A program made the position numbers and the translations under genes. Below the pieces are notes generated by a model. That model did no database searches and had not been told where the DNA came from. It saw nothing but the letters and a program-made list of their open reading frames with translations. Positions 8,240 through 17,625 of a stretch of 64,000 nt of DNA are shown one piece after another (within the stretch, counting starts at the first letter, position 1; each line of letters starts with the position of its first letter). Source of the DNA: Rhizobium sp. PDO1-076 (GTDB taxonomy: Bacteria; Pseudomonadota; Alphaproteobacteria; Rhizobiales; Rhizobiaceae); NCBI RefSeq assembly GCF_000247475.1, contig NZ_AHZC01000011.1:1-64000 (forward strand), read 5' to 3'.

Positions 8240-9523
8240 TTAAAAGTCGTGCGATGTCGAGGTTTGATGATGCCGGCTGCCGACCGGAAAAGCCCCGACA
8301 TAGGCATCGATATCGGCAGGGTCGAAGACCATTGCATCCATGAAGCGATCGCCCTCCGTGGTGCCCTCGATGCGGATGTCGCCATCATCGGGCGCCGCGG
8401 CATCGCCCAGGGCCTGGCGGTAGATGTCCGGCCGGAAAGCGCTGGCGGCTTGCTGCGATCCCTTTTCGCTGAAGCCGACCTGCCCCCAGCGGATCATCTG
8501 GCTGTAGATCCACAGCGCCTGGCTCGGGCGCGGATAGTTGGCATTCTGGCGGTGAAAGACGAAATAATCCAGCAGCAACCGCTGATTGCCCTTTGCGTCG
8601 AGGCTGAATTCGCCGGCCAGAACGCGGCGAATGATGCTGACTTCGGTCGCGATGTAGCGGGTGTCGGCCAGCATTTCCGCCAGATGGTCATGGTTTTCGG
8701 GGGTGTCGCACCATCTGGCTGCGGCGTCGAGGGCGACGATCAGGCGTGAGACGGTGTCGCTGTTGGTTGCTGCCCAATCGGGGCGTATGCCGACCACTTT
8801 TTCAGGGGCCGATGGCCATATGTCCTGCTTGGCCGCAACGATCCGCCCGACGCCGCGCTCGGAGGCAACCATGTTCCATGGCGCGCCGACACAGAAGCCG
8901 TCTATGGCGCCAGCTGCCAACGCATCCGATGTCAGCGGTGGCGGCACGACAACGAGCTTTACATCCCGGTCCGGGTCTATGCCGCCGGCTGCCAGCCAGT
9001 AGCGGAACTCGTAGTTGTGCGAGGAGAATGGATAGGTCATGCCCAAGGTCGGCGGCTGTTCGCCACGAATGCGCATGTCGGCGAGCACGGAAGCCAGCGC
9101 CCTGGCATTGTCGAGCGCGGACGCGTCCTCGCCGATACCGGTCAGGGACTGCATGCGTTCGAAGAGCCTCAGCGACAGTGTGATCGCATTGCCGCCGCGA
9201 CCGAGCGAAAATGGAGTGATTGTCGGTGACGGGTTGGATCCGAGGCCAAGCATCGAGGCGACAGGCATCGGTGAAAGCATATGGGCAATGTCGAACTGGC
9301 GAAAGGCGAGGCGATCGCGGACATTGGCCCAAGAGACGTCGCGCACAAGATCGAGGGTCAGCCCTTCGCGCTCGGCGAAACCGCATTCGGCAGCGGCGAC
9401 CAGAACCGAGGCGTCCATCAGTGGGATGAAGCCGGCGCGCAGAACGCGCTGCTGCTTGCCGGGACCGAGACCCGGCGCGGCCAGTCCGCCGCTATCGTTT
9501 CGCCTGCTCGTCATGTCATGCAC
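8240..9523 (-). CDS. nasS: Nitrate/nitrite sensor NasS (NrtA-like, cytoplasmic)
   Basis: 427-residue NrtA/CmpA-fold protein without a recognisable signal peptide. In characterised NasS-NasT systems NasS binds NasT when nitrate or nitrite is absent and releases it when the anion binds, freeing NasT for antitermination. Its sequence parallels NrtA (AGFIPLMDASVLVAAAECGFAE is too similar to the NrtA opening to miss; also FDIAHMLSPMPVASM, FCVGAPWNMVASERG and FRYWLAAGGIDPDRDVK). It follows nasT by about 33 bp and forms an operon with it. The start is a GTG at 9523 preceded by GGAGG; an ATG at 9514 with GGAG before it is equally possible. Confidence 0.9.
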   Translation of the reverse strand: MHDMTSRRNDSGGLAAPGLGPGKQQRVLRAGFIPLMDASVLVAAAECGFAEREGLTLDLVRDVSWANVRDRLAFRQFDIAHMLSPMPVASMLGLGSNPSPTITPFSLGRGGNAITLSLRLFERMQSLTGIGEDASALDNARALASVLADMRIRGEQPPTLGMTYPFSSHNYEFRYWLAAGGIDPDRDVKLVVVPPPLTSDALAAGAIDGFCVGAPWNMVASERGVGRIVAAKQDIWPSAPEKVVGIRPDWAATNSDTVSRLIVALDAAARWCDTPENHDHLAEMLADTRYIATEVSIIRRVLAGEFSLDAKGNQRLLLDYFVFHRQNANYPRPSQALWIYSQMIRWGQVGFSEKGSQQAASAFRPDIYRQALGDAAAPDDGDIRIEGTTEGDRFMDAMVFDPADIDAYVGAFPVGSRHHQTSTSHDF

Positions 9524-9556
9524 TCCGGTTCCTCCGGCGTCCTCTCGGGCGATCCG

Positions 9557-10144
9557 TCAAAGTAGCAGCCCTGCTGCGGTGACCACGCTCTGGGCGATGT
9601 CGGCCAGTTTCTTCTTTTCGTTCATCGCGGTTTGACGCAGCAGCGCGAAGGCTTCTTCCTCGCTCAAGCCACGCATTTTCATCAGAATGCCCTTGGCGCG
9701 CTCGATGATTTTCCGCTCTTCCAGGGCACTGCGGGCTTCCGCCAGTTCGCGCTGCAAGCGGCTGAAGGCGTTGAAGCGGCTGACGGCCATGTCGAGGATG
9801 GGTTTGACGCGCTCTTTCTTCAGGCCATCGACGATATAGGCCGAGACGCCTGCATCGACGGCGGCCTCGATCGAGGTGGTGTCCGACCGGTCTACGAACA
9901 TTGCAATCGGACGCGCAACTGTGCGGGTCAGCTGGAACAAATGCTCCATCATGTCGCGGTTGGGGTTCTCGATATCGATGATGATGACGTCGGGCGCCAG
10001 TGTCTCGACGATGCGGGCAATGCCGTTGACCTCATGGACGACCGTGACATGCGTGTGGCCCGCTTCGCGCAATCCTTCATCGATGATCGCCGCCCGCACG
10101 GCGTTCTCATCGATCACAAGAATGGTGAGGTCGGTATTGCTCAT
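9557..10144 (-). CDS. nasT: ANTAR-domain antiterminator NasT
   Basis: 195-residue RNA-binding regulator. Residues 1-125 are a receiver-like domain (ILVIDEN near the N-terminus, Asp57 in IIIDIENP). A linker follows, then the ANTAR domain from about residue 135 (EERKIIERAKGILMKMRGLS, then EAFALLRQTAMNEKKKLADIA). NasT binds paired hexaloop hairpins in leader RNA and prevents termination; such a leader is present upstream of nrtA in this window. The start at 10144 (MSNTDLTILV) is chosen; the longer frame reaches into the intergenic inverted repeat and lacks family similarity. nasS is co-transcribed. Confidence 0.93.
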   Translation of the reverse strand: MSNTDLTILVIDENAVRAAIIDEGLREAGHTHVTVVHEVNGIARIVETLAPDVIIIDIENPNRDMMEHLFQLTRTVARPIAMFVDRSDTTSIEAAVDAGVSAYIVDGLKKERVKPILDMAVSRFNAFSRLQRELAEARSALEERKIIERAKGILMKMRGLSEEEAFALLRQTAMNEKKKLADIAQSVVTAAGLLL

Positions 10145-10158
10145 GGCGCATTGATGGA

Positions 10159-10189
10159 GCAGTGCAGCATGTTTGACAAGCTGCACTGC
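10159..10189. promoter_or_regulatory. Perfect 10-bp inverted repeat between rhaK and nasT
   Basis: GCAGTGCAGC and GCTGCACTGC flank 11 bp. The repeat sits 15 bp before the nasT start and 34 bp after the rhaK stop. No T-run follows on the minus strand. It could be an operator, a 5'UTR hairpin of nasTS, or the end of the rha transcript. Confidence 0.5.
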
Positions 10190-10223
10190 ACAAAAGAAAT
10201 GCAAAAATCCGGATGGATAAAAT

Positions 10224-11624
10224 TTAGACGGAGGTGCGTCCGCCGTTGGCCCGCTCGCGCCAGATTGCAGCATAGGTCTTCAGCTTTTCGATCGTGCCGG
10301 TAACGGGATGCATGGGCACCTTGAGCTGAAGGCCGGTCAAAAGGGCGGCGCCAATGGCGGTACCGGTGGTGGCTTCCGACGCGAAGACCGGACGGCCCGT
10401 CAGGCTGTGCAATGCTTCCAGATAGAGGTCGTTTGACGCAAAGGGTCCCTCGACGATGAGCGGACTGTCGGCACCGATCAGTTCCAGACAGGTGACCGTC
10501 ATAAGCGCTTCGTAGAGGCTTGCGACGACGCGACGCTCGGCTGGATCTGTCGGCTCGAGGATCCATTCTGCCTTGCGGTCCGGATACGGCCCGGTCTTTT
10601 CAACGACGCTCGGGAGAAGCATGATGTGCTTGTCCAGCACCGAATTCAGGGCATTTGCCATTTTGCCCGGCGCTGCTTTCGGCAGATCCCTTGTCAGCAT
10701 GTCCCATTCGCGTCCACCCATGAAGCGCGCCGTGGGAACCGGGCTGCCATAGGCATCGACGTTGACGAGGTTGTCGCGGTTCGGGTCGAGGTGGTCCGGC
10801 TTGGCTCCAACGCCAAAGCTGATGACCCATGTGCCGGTTGAAATAACAGAGCAGGGCGAGCCGAAACCGAGCAAGTGAGGCAGGAGCGAGGCGTTGGAAT
10901 CGTGGATGCCGCAATAGACGGGTACCGCCTTTGGCAGGCCGAGGCGCTCGGCCAGTTCCGGCTGGATATCGCCGAGCGCATCGAAGGCGGACCGGACCGG
11001 AGCAAGCTGCTTGCGGACGCCAAGGCGATCGACGAGGCTGGAATAGCTGGCCGTGAAGGGTTGCCAGAGATCGGTGTGGCAGCCGAGAGATGTTCCTTCG
11101 TTGGCGGCGATGCCGGTCAACCGGTAGGCCCAGTATTGCGGGTAGGTGAGGATGGTCGCGACGCGGGTGAAAGCGTTGGGAAATGCCGTCTGCAGATAGT
11201 GCAACTGGGCCCCGACATTCAGCCCGCCGGCAAGTTTCGGCGAATAGGTCTCGGCGAAAGCCGGTCGCAGGGTCTCGTAGGCGGACTGGATGTCCTGCGG
11301 GTAGAGATGTTCGTAGTCGAGCACCGGCAGGGCAAGGTCGCCATTTTCATCCAGCAAGGCGGCACTGGCGCCGTGAGTGGTGATCGAGAGCGCATCAAAA
11401 CCCGGCACCCTGGCGAAGTCCGCCAAGGTCTCAAGGATGAATTGCCAGAGCGCTTCAATGTCGAAATGGGGATAAGGCGGGCCTGCAAGAACTGAGTTGG
11501 CGGTCTTGCGGACAGCAATTTCCTTGCCGGTCTCTGCATCGACGACAACCAGCTTCGCATTGGTCTTGCCGATATCGATGACGGCGACACGTCTATATTT
11601 CGGCAGGGTGGCAGGCTTCATCAT
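10224..11624 (-). CDS. rhaK: L-rhamnulose kinase, FGGY family
   Basis: 466-residue FGGY carbohydrate kinase. In rhizobia RhaK phosphorylates L-rhamnulose and is also required for activity of the RhaSTPQ transporter. Visible: phosphate-1 motif [15 protein letters not shown] near the N-terminus, the middle [10 protein letters not shown] motif, and C-terminal sugar-kinase sequence ([29 protein letters not shown]). The start at 11624 overlaps the rhaU stop as ATGA, a usual mark of translational coupling. It is the last gene of the rhaRSTPQUK order; a gap with a perfect inverted repeat then separates it from nasT. Confidence 0.9.
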   Translation of the reverse strand: MMKPATLPKYRRVAVIDIGKTNAKLVVVDAETGKEIAVRKTANSVLAGPPYPHFDIEALWQFILETLADFARVPGFDALSITTHGASAALLDENGDLALPVLDYEHLYPQDIQSAYETLRPAFAETYSPKLAGGLNVGAQLHYLQTAFPNAFTRVATILTYPQYWAYRLTGIAANEGTSLGCHTDLWQPFTASYSSLVDRLGVRKQLAPVRSAFDALGDIQPELAERLGLPKAVPVYCGIHDSNASLLPHLLGFGSPCSVISTGTWVISFGVGAKPDHLDPNRDNLVNVDAYGSPVPTARFMGGREWDMLTRDLPKAAPGKMANALNSVLDKHIMLLPSVVEKTGPYPDRKAEWILEPTDPAERRVVASLYEALMTVTCLELIGADSPLIVEGPFASNDLYLEALHSLTGRPVFASEATTGTAIGAALLTGLQLKVPMHPVTGTIEKLKTYAAIWRERANGGRTSV

Positions 11625-11944
11625 GGCAGATGAAACACCGTGACCAGATCCTTGGCAATGGGCGAATTGTCGGGATTGGAGGCCATGATGTCGGCCATGT
11701 GTGCCCACCAGCGCTTCATCACCGGATGATCGGGCAGCGCTGCCATTTTATGGTTTTTCGGGCGGGTCAGTACACCGAACAGGATGTTGGTCTCGGGATC
11801 GAGATGGATCGAATAGTCGCTGACGCCCGCGTCATGCAGGAGATCGACGAGTTCGGGCCAGATCTCGTCATGGCGCTTCCTGTATTCGGCTTCCATGCCA
11901 GGGTTCAGCTTCATCTTGAACGCATGTTTCTCAAGCTGGGCCAT
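11621..11944 (-). CDS. rhaU: L-rhamnose mutarotase
   Basis: 107-residue protein that interconverts the alpha and beta anomers of L-rhamnose, supplying the form used by the isomerase. Sequence typical of the RhaM/YiiL family: [22 protein letters not shown] near the start, then [16 protein letters not shown] and [19 protein letters not shown]. Its start overlaps the rhaQ stop (TGATG) and its stop overlaps the rhaK start (ATGA), so it is embedded in the rha operon. The symbol rhaU follows rhizobial usage; rhaM is the enterobacterial name. Confidence 0.93.
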   Translation of the reverse strand: MAQLEKHAFKMKLNPGMEAEYRKRHDEIWPELVDLLHDAGVSDYSIHLDPETNILFGVLTRPKNHKMAALPDHPVMKRWWAHMADIMASNPDNSPIAKDLVTVFHLP

Positions 11945-12957
11945 CAGGCTTTCCTCGCATGCTTGATCCGACGGGCGATGATCGGCAGGGCGATGGTGAT
12001 GATCAGCAACAGGCCGATAAAGATCGACATGACGATGCCGGGGACGTTGAGCAGGCCGAGGCCGAAGGTGACGAGGCCCATGACGAAAGCGGCAATGACG
12101 ACGCCGATGATGGTGCCGGCACCCCCGAGAATGGAGACGCCGCCGAGCACCACCATGGTGACCACTTCCAGTTCCCAGCCTTGCGCAATCGATGGACGGG
12201 TGGAGCCAAGACGGGAGGTCAGGCAGACGGCGGCGATGCCGCTCATCAGGCCGGTCAGAAGGAAAAGGATGAATTTCACCCGTTCCACCGGGATGCCGGA
12301 GAAGCGGGCGGCGAGCGGGTTGTTGCCGATGACATAGACATGGCGGCCGAAATTCGTCTTGTGCAGCAGGATGGCGAATGCAAGCGCCACCGCGAGGAAC
12401 AGGATGAATTCGAAAGAGAAGACCCAGAACACGTAACCTTGGCCGAAATAGGCAAAATCGGCCGGATATTTGCCGAAGGCCTGGTCGCCGAGCACGATGT
12501 AGGAAATGCCGCGGAACAGGCTCATCGTGCCGATGGTGACGACGATCGAGGGCAGGCGGAGGGCAGCGACCAGAAAGCCGTTGAAAGCGCCGCAGGCGAG
12601 CCCCGTGGTGATGCCGATGGCGACGAGACCCGGCGTGCCGACGCCCATCTGCACGGCGTAGCCCATGGCGGTCGAGGCCAATGCGATGATGGCGGCGACA
12701 GAGAGATCGATTTCACCGGCAATGATCAGCAGCGCCATGGCAAAGGCGATCATTGCCTTTTCGGTGAAGTTGAAGGTCGCATCCGACAAGTTCCAGGCAT
12801 CGAGAAAGTAGGGCGAGGCGAGAGAATTTGCGATGAAGATCAGAACGGCGACACAGAAGAGCAGGACTTCCCAACTGGCCAGCATACGGCGGAAGGGCGT
12901 TCCGAGCCGGTCTGGGATGATGCGCTTTTCGCGAGCTTCGATAGGGGTGGTGCTCAT
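11944..12957 (-). CDS. rhaQ: Rhamnose ABC transporter permease RhaQ
   Basis: 337-residue inner-membrane permease of the ribose/xylose-type (CUT2) ABC family. About eight to ten hydrophobic segments are visible ([70 protein letters not shown]), with the family motif [10 protein letters not shown] and [23 protein letters not shown] near the C-terminal half. It overlaps rhaP by ATGA at its start and rhaU by one base at its stop. Assignment of P versus Q follows the published rhizobial gene order rhaSTPQUK. Confidence 0.88.
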   Translation of the reverse strand: MSTTPIEAREKRIIPDRLGTPFRRMLASWEVLLFCVAVLIFIANSLASPYFLDAWNLSDATFNFTEKAMIAFAMALLIIAGEIDLSVAAIIALASTAMGYAVQMGVGTPGLVAIGITTGLACGAFNGFLVAALRLPSIVVTIGTMSLFRGISYIVLGDQAFGKYPADFAYFGQGYVFWVFSFEFILFLAVALAFAILLHKTNFGRHVYVIGNNPLAARFSGIPVERVKFILFLLTGLMSGIAAVCLTSRLGSTRPSIAQGWELEVVTMVVLGGVSILGGAGTIIGVVIAAFVMGLVTFGLGLLNVPGIVMSIFIGLLLIITIALPIIARRIKHARKA

Positions 12958-13946
12958 GCCGTCACCTCGGTCTTGGCGGCGCGATCGCGCAGGATGATAC
13001 GGCCCTTCTTGCGCTCGGCGCGGGCATTGAAGACGACGGCAAGGACGATGACGATGCCGGAAATGGCCATCTGGGCGAAAGGCGAGATACCGATGACCGG
13101 AAGCGCGTTCTTGATGACGCCAAGGAAGAGGGCGCCGAGCACCGTGCCGATGACGGTGCCGATGCCGCCGGCGATCGAGATGCCGCCGATGACGTTTGCC
13201 GCGACGCTGTCCAGTTCGAAACCGCCGGCGATATCGACATAGGCGACGGCGTAGCGCGAGACCCAGAGATAGCCGGAGAGACCAGCGAGCGCGCCCGACA
13301 GGACGAAGGCGAGGAAGCGGGCGCGGCCGACGTCGATGCCGGCATAGATCGCAGCAACCGGATTGCCACCGGCGGCATAGGTGGAGCGGCCGAAGCTGGT
13401 GCGGGTCAGAATGAACGAGACGAGAATGACAATGGCAATCGCGACCCAGGACAGGATCGGCAGACCGAGAACCACCGTGCGCGGGAACCCGAGAAAGTCC
13501 GGCTGCATCTGGTGGGCGTTGACCCAGGCACCGCCCGACAGGACGAAGGTCATGCCGCGGTAGATGGTCAAGGTGCCGAGCGTCACGACGATCGGCGGGA
13601 TCTGCAGAGCCCAGACGAGAAAGCCGTTGATGGCGCCCAGCATGGCGCCGATGCCGATCGCCACAACGATGAGCAGCGCAAGCGGCAGGCCGGGATATGC
13701 TGCGTCGAGCATGGCAACCGCCATACCGGTGAAGGCAAGGTTTGCTGCCACTGACAGGTCGATCGACTTGGTCAGGATGACCACCATCTGGCCGAGCGCC
13801 AGGATGATCAGGATCGAGGTATCGTTGAAGATATTGGCAAGGTTGCCGGGACTGGCGAAATTGTCGGCGCGGGTCGAGAAGCCGAGGATCATCCCGACGA
13901 TGATCAGGCCCAGCAGCAGTTCGCGGTTTTTCAGCAGATTTTGCAT
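12954..13946 (-). CDS. rhaP: Rhamnose ABC transporter permease RhaP
   Basis: 330-residue CUT2-type permease, the partner of RhaQ, with the family motif SIDLSVAANLAFTG and hydrophobic segments such as LLLGLIIVGMILGF, ILIILALGQMVVIL and GVIKNALPVIGISPF. The start at 13946 (MQNLLKNREL) is preferred because AAGGA, which overlaps the rhaT stop, lies 7 nt upstream. An ATG at 13964 would begin inside rhaT and is less likely. The stop overlaps the rhaQ start as ATGA. Confidence 0.88.
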   Translation of the reverse strand: MQNLLKNRELLLGLIIVGMILGFSTRADNFASPGNLANIFNDTSILIILALGQMVVILTKSIDLSVAANLAFTGMAVAMLDAAYPGLPLALLIVVAIGIGAMLGAINGFLVWALQIPPIVVTLGTLTIYRGMTFVLSGGAWVNAHQMQPDFLGFPRTVVLGLPILSWVAIAIVILVSFILTRTSFGRSTYAAGGNPVAAIYAGIDVGRARFLAFVLSGALAGLSGYLWVSRYAVAYVDIAGGFELDSVAANVIGGISIAGGIGTVIGTVLGALFLGVIKNALPVIGISPFAQMAISGIVIVLAVVFNARAERKKGRIILRDRAAKTEVTA

Positions 13947-13956
13947 GATGCTATCC

Positions 13957-15492
13957 TTACGCATTGCCTGTCGCCGCACGCACCAGCGTCTCTGCGGACA
14001 GTCCCTCGCGTTCATAGATGCCGGCGGACTGACCTTCGCGCATGACCATGACGCGGTCGGACATGCCGAGGATTTCGGGCAGTTCGGACGAAATCATGAT
14101 GATTGACAGGCCTTCGCCGGCGAGTTCGGAAATGAAGCCATGGACCGCGGCCTTGGAGCCGATGTCGATGCCCTTGGTCGGTTCGTCGAGAATGATGACC
14201 TTGGGTGCGGTCGCTAGCCACTTGCCGATGACGACCTTTTGCTGGTTGCCGCCCGACAGCGTGCCGACCGGCACGGACAGGGCTGCGGCGCGCAGATCCA
14301 GCCTCTCTGCATAGCGGCGTGCGAGCTTCAATTCATTGGCCGCCTTCAGGAAACCCGAAACCGAGGTGCGGACCAGCGAGGGCAGCGATATGTTCTGGTA
14401 GATCGGCATTTCGAGGGCCAGACCATGGCGGCCGCGCTCTTCCGGTACATAGACGATGCCGGCGGCGATCGCATCGGCCGGCGAATTGATGATGATCGGG
14501 CTGCCCTCCAACGACAGGGTGCCTGAAGCGGGACGGGTGATGCCAAAGAGCGATTGACACAGTTCGGAGCGGCCGGCGCCAATCAGGCCGTAGACGCCGA
14601 GGATCTCGCCCTTTCTTAGTTCGAAGGAGATGTTGCGGAATTCGGTTTCATGGCTGTAGCCCTGGACGGAGAGCACGGATGCACCGATGACGGCAGGCGT
14701 CTTCGGGAAAACGTCATGCACATCGCGCCCGACCATCAGGCGGACGATCTCGTCTTGTGGGGTTGTCTTCAGCACACCGGTTCCGACCATGCGACCGTCG
14801 CGGAAGACGGCGTAGTTGTCGGCGATCTCGTAGAGTTCGTCGAACTTGTGGCTGATGAAGAGGATTGCCTTGCCCTGGCGCTTCAGGCCTTCGACGATGC
14901 GGAAGAGATCGTCGATTTCCTTGCGGGAAAGGGCGGCCGTCGGCTCGTCCATGATGACGATGCGCGCTTCGACGGAAAGAGCACGGGCGATCGCGACCAG
15001 ATGGCGCTGGGCGATGGAGAAATCCTTGAGCTTGGTCGTCGGATCGATGTCGCTTTCGAGCGCCTGCATCAGGGTGCGGGAGCGTTCGTTGATCTGGCGC
15101 CAGTCGATCAGGCCGAGGCGGGTTTTCGGCGCGTGGCCGAGGAAGATGTTTTCGCCGACGGTCAATTCGTCGAACAGGACGGTTTCCTGGTGGATGGCGG
15201 TCACGCCGGCGTCGATTGCATCCTGGGCATTGGCAAAGGCGGTCGGCTTGCCGTCGATCAGGATTTCGCCTTCATTGGGACGATAGATGCCGGTGAGGAT
15301 CTTGACCAGCGTCGACTTGCCGGCACCGTTCTCGCCGATCAGTGCCGTGACCTTGCCGGGATAAAGCGCGATGTTGACACCATCCAGCGCTTTGACGCCG
15401 GGAAAGATCTGCGAGATACCGCACATCTCCAGAATGGGCGTGTCGGCAGGCTCGGCATTCGTGCCGATTTTTGAAGCTTGAACGGTCATCAT
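13957..15492 (-). CDS. rhaT: Rhamnose ABC transporter, dual ATP-binding protein RhaT
   Basis: About 511-residue ATPase with two fused nucleotide-binding domains, as is usual for sugar CUT2 transporters (RbsA/XylG type). The first domain has Walker A GENGAGKST and Walker B IVIMDEPTAAL; the second has GLIGAGRSELCQ, LSGGNQQKVVIGKWL and VIILDEPTKGID. The start is uncertain among ATG 15492, ATG 15489 and GTG 15501, as no strong ribosome-binding site is visible; 15492 is given. A perfect hairpin in the rhaS-rhaT gap probably lowers rhaT relative to rhaS. Confidence 0.9.
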   Translation of the reverse strand: MMTVQASKIGTNAEPADTPILEMCGISQIFPGVKALDGVNIALYPGKVTALIGENGAGKSTLVKILTGIYRPNEGEILIDGKPTAFANAQDAIDAGVTAIHQETVLFDELTVGENIFLGHAPKTRLGLIDWRQINERSRTLMQALESDIDPTTKLKDFSIAQRHLVAIARALSVEARIVIMDEPTAALSRKEIDDLFRIVEGLKRQGKAILFISHKFDELYEIADNYAVFRDGRMVGTGVLKTTPQDEIVRLMVGRDVHDVFPKTPAVIGASVLSVQGYSHETEFRNISFELRKGEILGVYGLIGAGRSELCQSLFGITRPASGTLSLEGSPIIINSPADAIAAGIVYVPEERGRHGLALEMPIYQNISLPSLVRTSVSGFLKAANELKLARRYAERLDLRAAALSVPVGTLSGGNQQKVVIGKWLATAPKVIILDEPTKGIDIGSKAAVHGFISELAGEGLSIIMISSELPEILGMSDRVMVMREGQSAGIYEREGLSAETLVRAATGNA

Positions 15493-15518
15493 TCCGTGCA
15501 CCAGAAAATGGGGAAAGT

Positions 15519-15540
15519 CCCGGCGGCTAGGACCGCCGGG
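15519..15540 (-). terminator. Hairpin in the rhaS-rhaT gap (partial terminator or RNA stabiliser)
   Basis: Perfect 8-bp stem CCCGGCGG / CCGCCGGG with a 6-nt loop, followed on the minus strand by a moderately T-rich stretch (ACTTTCCCCATTTTC). Such hairpins after the binding-protein gene often let the binding protein be made in excess over the membrane parts. Confidence 0.55.
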
Positions 15541-15558
15541 TGGTCAGTTTTGTCTCGA

Positions 15559-16554
15559 TCAGAAGATCTTCGAGAATTCGTCGATGTTCGACGCGTCGTA
15601 GACGAAGGGATCGGCCATGGCGGCTTCGCCATTGTCGCCGATCTTGATCTTGCCCATGCGGCCCGCTTCCACTTCAGAACCGGGAGCGCCGTCCGTTTCA
15701 CCCTTGACCAGGCGATAGGCGATCTGGGTTGCCGAGTAGCCGAGGTCGATCGGGTTCCAGATGGCGAATTCCTTGGTCGCGCCGGACTTGATGGCGCCGG
15801 CCATTTCGGATGGCAGGCCGAGGCCGGTCACATAGACCTGGCCGATCTTGCCGGCATCCTTGACTGCCTGCGAGGCGGCGAGAACACCAACCGTTGTCGG
15901 AGCAACGATGACCTTGACGCTCGGCTGCGAGGTCAGGAGGCCCTGGGCTTCGCGGTAGCTCTTGTCGGCCAAGTCGTCGCCATAGACGGTGGTGACGAGG
16001 TTGAGGCCGTTGAAGTCCTTCAGCTGCTTCTTCATTTCCTCGATCCAGATATTCTGGTTGGTCGAGGTCGTGGTGGCGGACAGGATGGCGAAGTCGCCCT
16101 TGCCGCCTTCAAGATGGTTCGCGGCGAGCTGCAGGCACATCTTGCCGATCAGTTCGTTGGACGACGGGTTCAGGTGCATGATGCGGCCTTCGGCGGCAAC
16201 ACCGCTGTCCCACGAAATAACCTTGATGCCGCGCTGGGTGGCCTTCTTGAGGGCCGGGACGACAGCGTCCGGATCGTTGGCGGAAATCGCAATCGCGTCG
16301 ACGCCCTGGGCAATCAGAGAATTGATGACTTCGATCTGGCCTTCAGCCGTGGTCGAGGTCGGGCCGGTATAGATGATCTCGACGCCGCCGAGCTCCTTGG
16401 CGGCTTCCTCTGCGCCCCTGTTGGCGGCTTCGAAGAAGCCGTTGCCGAGCGACTTGACGACCAGTGCGATCTTCATGTCGGCGGCCTGTACGGCCGAGCC
16501 CATGGAGGCGATGGCAAATACCACGCCCGCCAGCAATGTCTTAGACAGTTTCAT
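15559..16554 (-). CDS. rhaS: Rhamnose ABC transporter, periplasmic binding protein RhaS
   Basis: 331-residue periplasmic binding protein of the ribose-binding (Peripla_BP_4) type. It begins with a Sec signal peptide (MKLSKTLLAGVVFAIASMGS, cleavage near SAVQA-AD), followed by MKIALVVKSLGNGFFEAANR. The start at 16554 has a strong GGAGG ribosome-binding site 6 nt upstream; the longer frame reaching 16758 is antisense-free but without support and extends into rhaR. It follows rhaR and precedes the transporter genes. Confidence 0.92.
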   Translation of the reverse strand: MKLSKTLLAGVVFAIASMGSAVQAADMKIALVVKSLGNGFFEAANRGAEEAAKELGGVEIIYTGPTSTTAEGQIEVINSLIAQGVDAIAISANDPDAVVPALKKATQRGIKVISWDSGVAAEGRIMHLNPSSNELIGKMCLQLAANHLEGGKGDFAILSATTTSTNQNIWIEEMKKQLKDFNGLNLVTTVYGDDLADKSYREAQGLLTSQPSVKVIVAPTTVGVLAASQAVKDAGKIGQVYVTGLGLPSEMAGAIKSGATKEFAIWNPIDLGYSATQIAYRLVKGETDGAPGSEVEAGRMGKIKIGDNGEAAMADPFVYDASNIDEFSKIF

Positions 16555-16610
16555 ATTTTTCCTCCCAGGTTGATGAACTGCTGAACTCCCCCGCGTCAGC
16601 CAGATAAAGG

Positions 16611-17423
16611 TCAGGCGACTGACGTGGTATCCTCCTTTTCCGATGAAGCCGCCGGCCTCACCGTAATCAGCTTGATGCCGGCGTCGGTGACCATATTGGC
16701 CGCCTCGTCGGAAATTCTGTCGTCGGTAATGATGGTCGAAACCTTGTCGAGCGGGCACAGAATGAGGCTGGACCGCTTGGCGAACTTGCTCGAGTCGACC
16801 ATGACGATCAGCTCTTCCGCCTGGCGAACCAGTTTCTGCTCGCTCTGGATGACCAGGGCATCGGATTCCATCACGCCGAGGGCGTTGATGCCTTGCGCGC
16901 CAATGAAGATGCGTCGGGCGTAGAAATTGCGGATCGCGTCATTTTCGAAAGGCGACAGGATAAGGCTCTGGTCGCGATAGATCGCGCCGCCGGGCACCGA
17001 CACGTTGCATTTCGAATGTTTGACCAGATGTTCGGCAATGGCGAAGGAATTGGTCATCACCTGCAGGCGGCGGGCCGACATGAAGTGCACCATCTGGAAT
17101 GTTGTGGTGCCGCCATTGATGATGATCGAATCGCCTTCCTCGCACAAATCGACGGCGGCGCGCGCAATTGCGCGTTTCTTGTCGATGTTGACCGATTCGG
17201 AAACCCGGAAGGGGCGCGCGGCCAGATTTCCCAGCTGTGGCGGGTGCACGGCCTCGGCGCCCCCGCGGACACGACGAAGCTTTCCCTGCACATGCAGAGA
17301 GGCGATGTCCCGGCGGATTGTGGCTTCGGATGCCTCGGTCAATTCAGCGATATCCTGCACGGTGACAACCGGCTTTTCCTGGATCGCGCTGAGTATGATG
17401 CGGTGGCGTTCGCGTTCGTGCAT
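16611..17423 (-). CDS. rhaR: DeoR-family transcriptional regulator of rhamnose genes
   Basis: 270-residue DeoR repressor. The N-terminal winged helix-turn-helix carries TEASEATIRRDIASL, followed by GKLRRVRGGAEA, and the C-terminal DeoRC sugar-phosphate sensor domain has IIINGGTTTFQMVHF and YARRIFIGAQGINALGV. In rhizobia RhaR represses the rha genes. A strong AGGAGG lies 6 nt upstream of the ATG at 17423. It is first in the minus-strand rha operon and divergent from rhaD across 202 bp, which hold two mirror-placed TGATTGACA elements. Confidence 0.9.
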   Translation of the reverse strand: MHERERHRIILSAIQEKPVVTVQDIAELTEASEATIRRDIASLHVQGKLRRVRGGAEAVHPPQLGNLAARPFRVSESVNIDKKRAIARAAVDLCEEGDSIIINGGTTTFQMVHFMSARRLQVMTNSFAIAEHLVKHSKCNVSVPGGAIYRDQSLILSPFENDAIRNFYARRIFIGAQGINALGVMESDALVIQSEQKLVRQAEELIVMVDSSKFAKRSSLILCPLDKVSTIITDDRISDEAANMVTDAGIKLITVRPAASSEKEDTTSVA

Positions 17424-17442
17424 GGGGTTCCTCCTAATCCTG

Positions 17443-17471
17443 ATTTATTCGTATTGTTTTTATCCTGTCAA
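17443..17471 (-). promoter_or_regulatory. Candidate sigma-70 promoter of rhaRSTPQUK
   Basis: The minus strand has a perfect -35 TTGACA (17471-17466), a 17-bp spacer and a weak -10 ATAAAT (17448-17443), ending about 20 bp before the rhaR start. Confidence 0.5.
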
Positions 17472-17529
17472 TCAGAAACGATCAAAAAAGATAATATTGC
17501 AGCGCACAATGAAAAGAGATGAGCGAAAT

Positions 17530-17562
17530 TGATTGACAATCGACGATTCGATGCGCGATACC
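17530..17562 (+). promoter_or_regulatory. Candidate promoter/operator of rhaD
   Basis: TGATTGACA (17530-17538) holds a perfect -35 TTGACA; a weak -10 (GATACC) follows at 18 bp. The same 9-mer occurs inverted at 17466-17474 in front of rhaR, so the element may be promoter, RhaR operator, or both. Confidence 0.4.
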
Positions 17563-17625
17563 GTTCGGCAAGAAGGAGATGGGTCCGTGCATTTCGGCCC
17601 ATGAACAACTACCTGGGAGGATGTC

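Noticed and set aside
6838-8343. 501-codon plus-strand frame over nrtA and its leader
   Set aside because: It is antisense to nrtA, crosses the leader terminator, and its translation is low-complexity with no family match.
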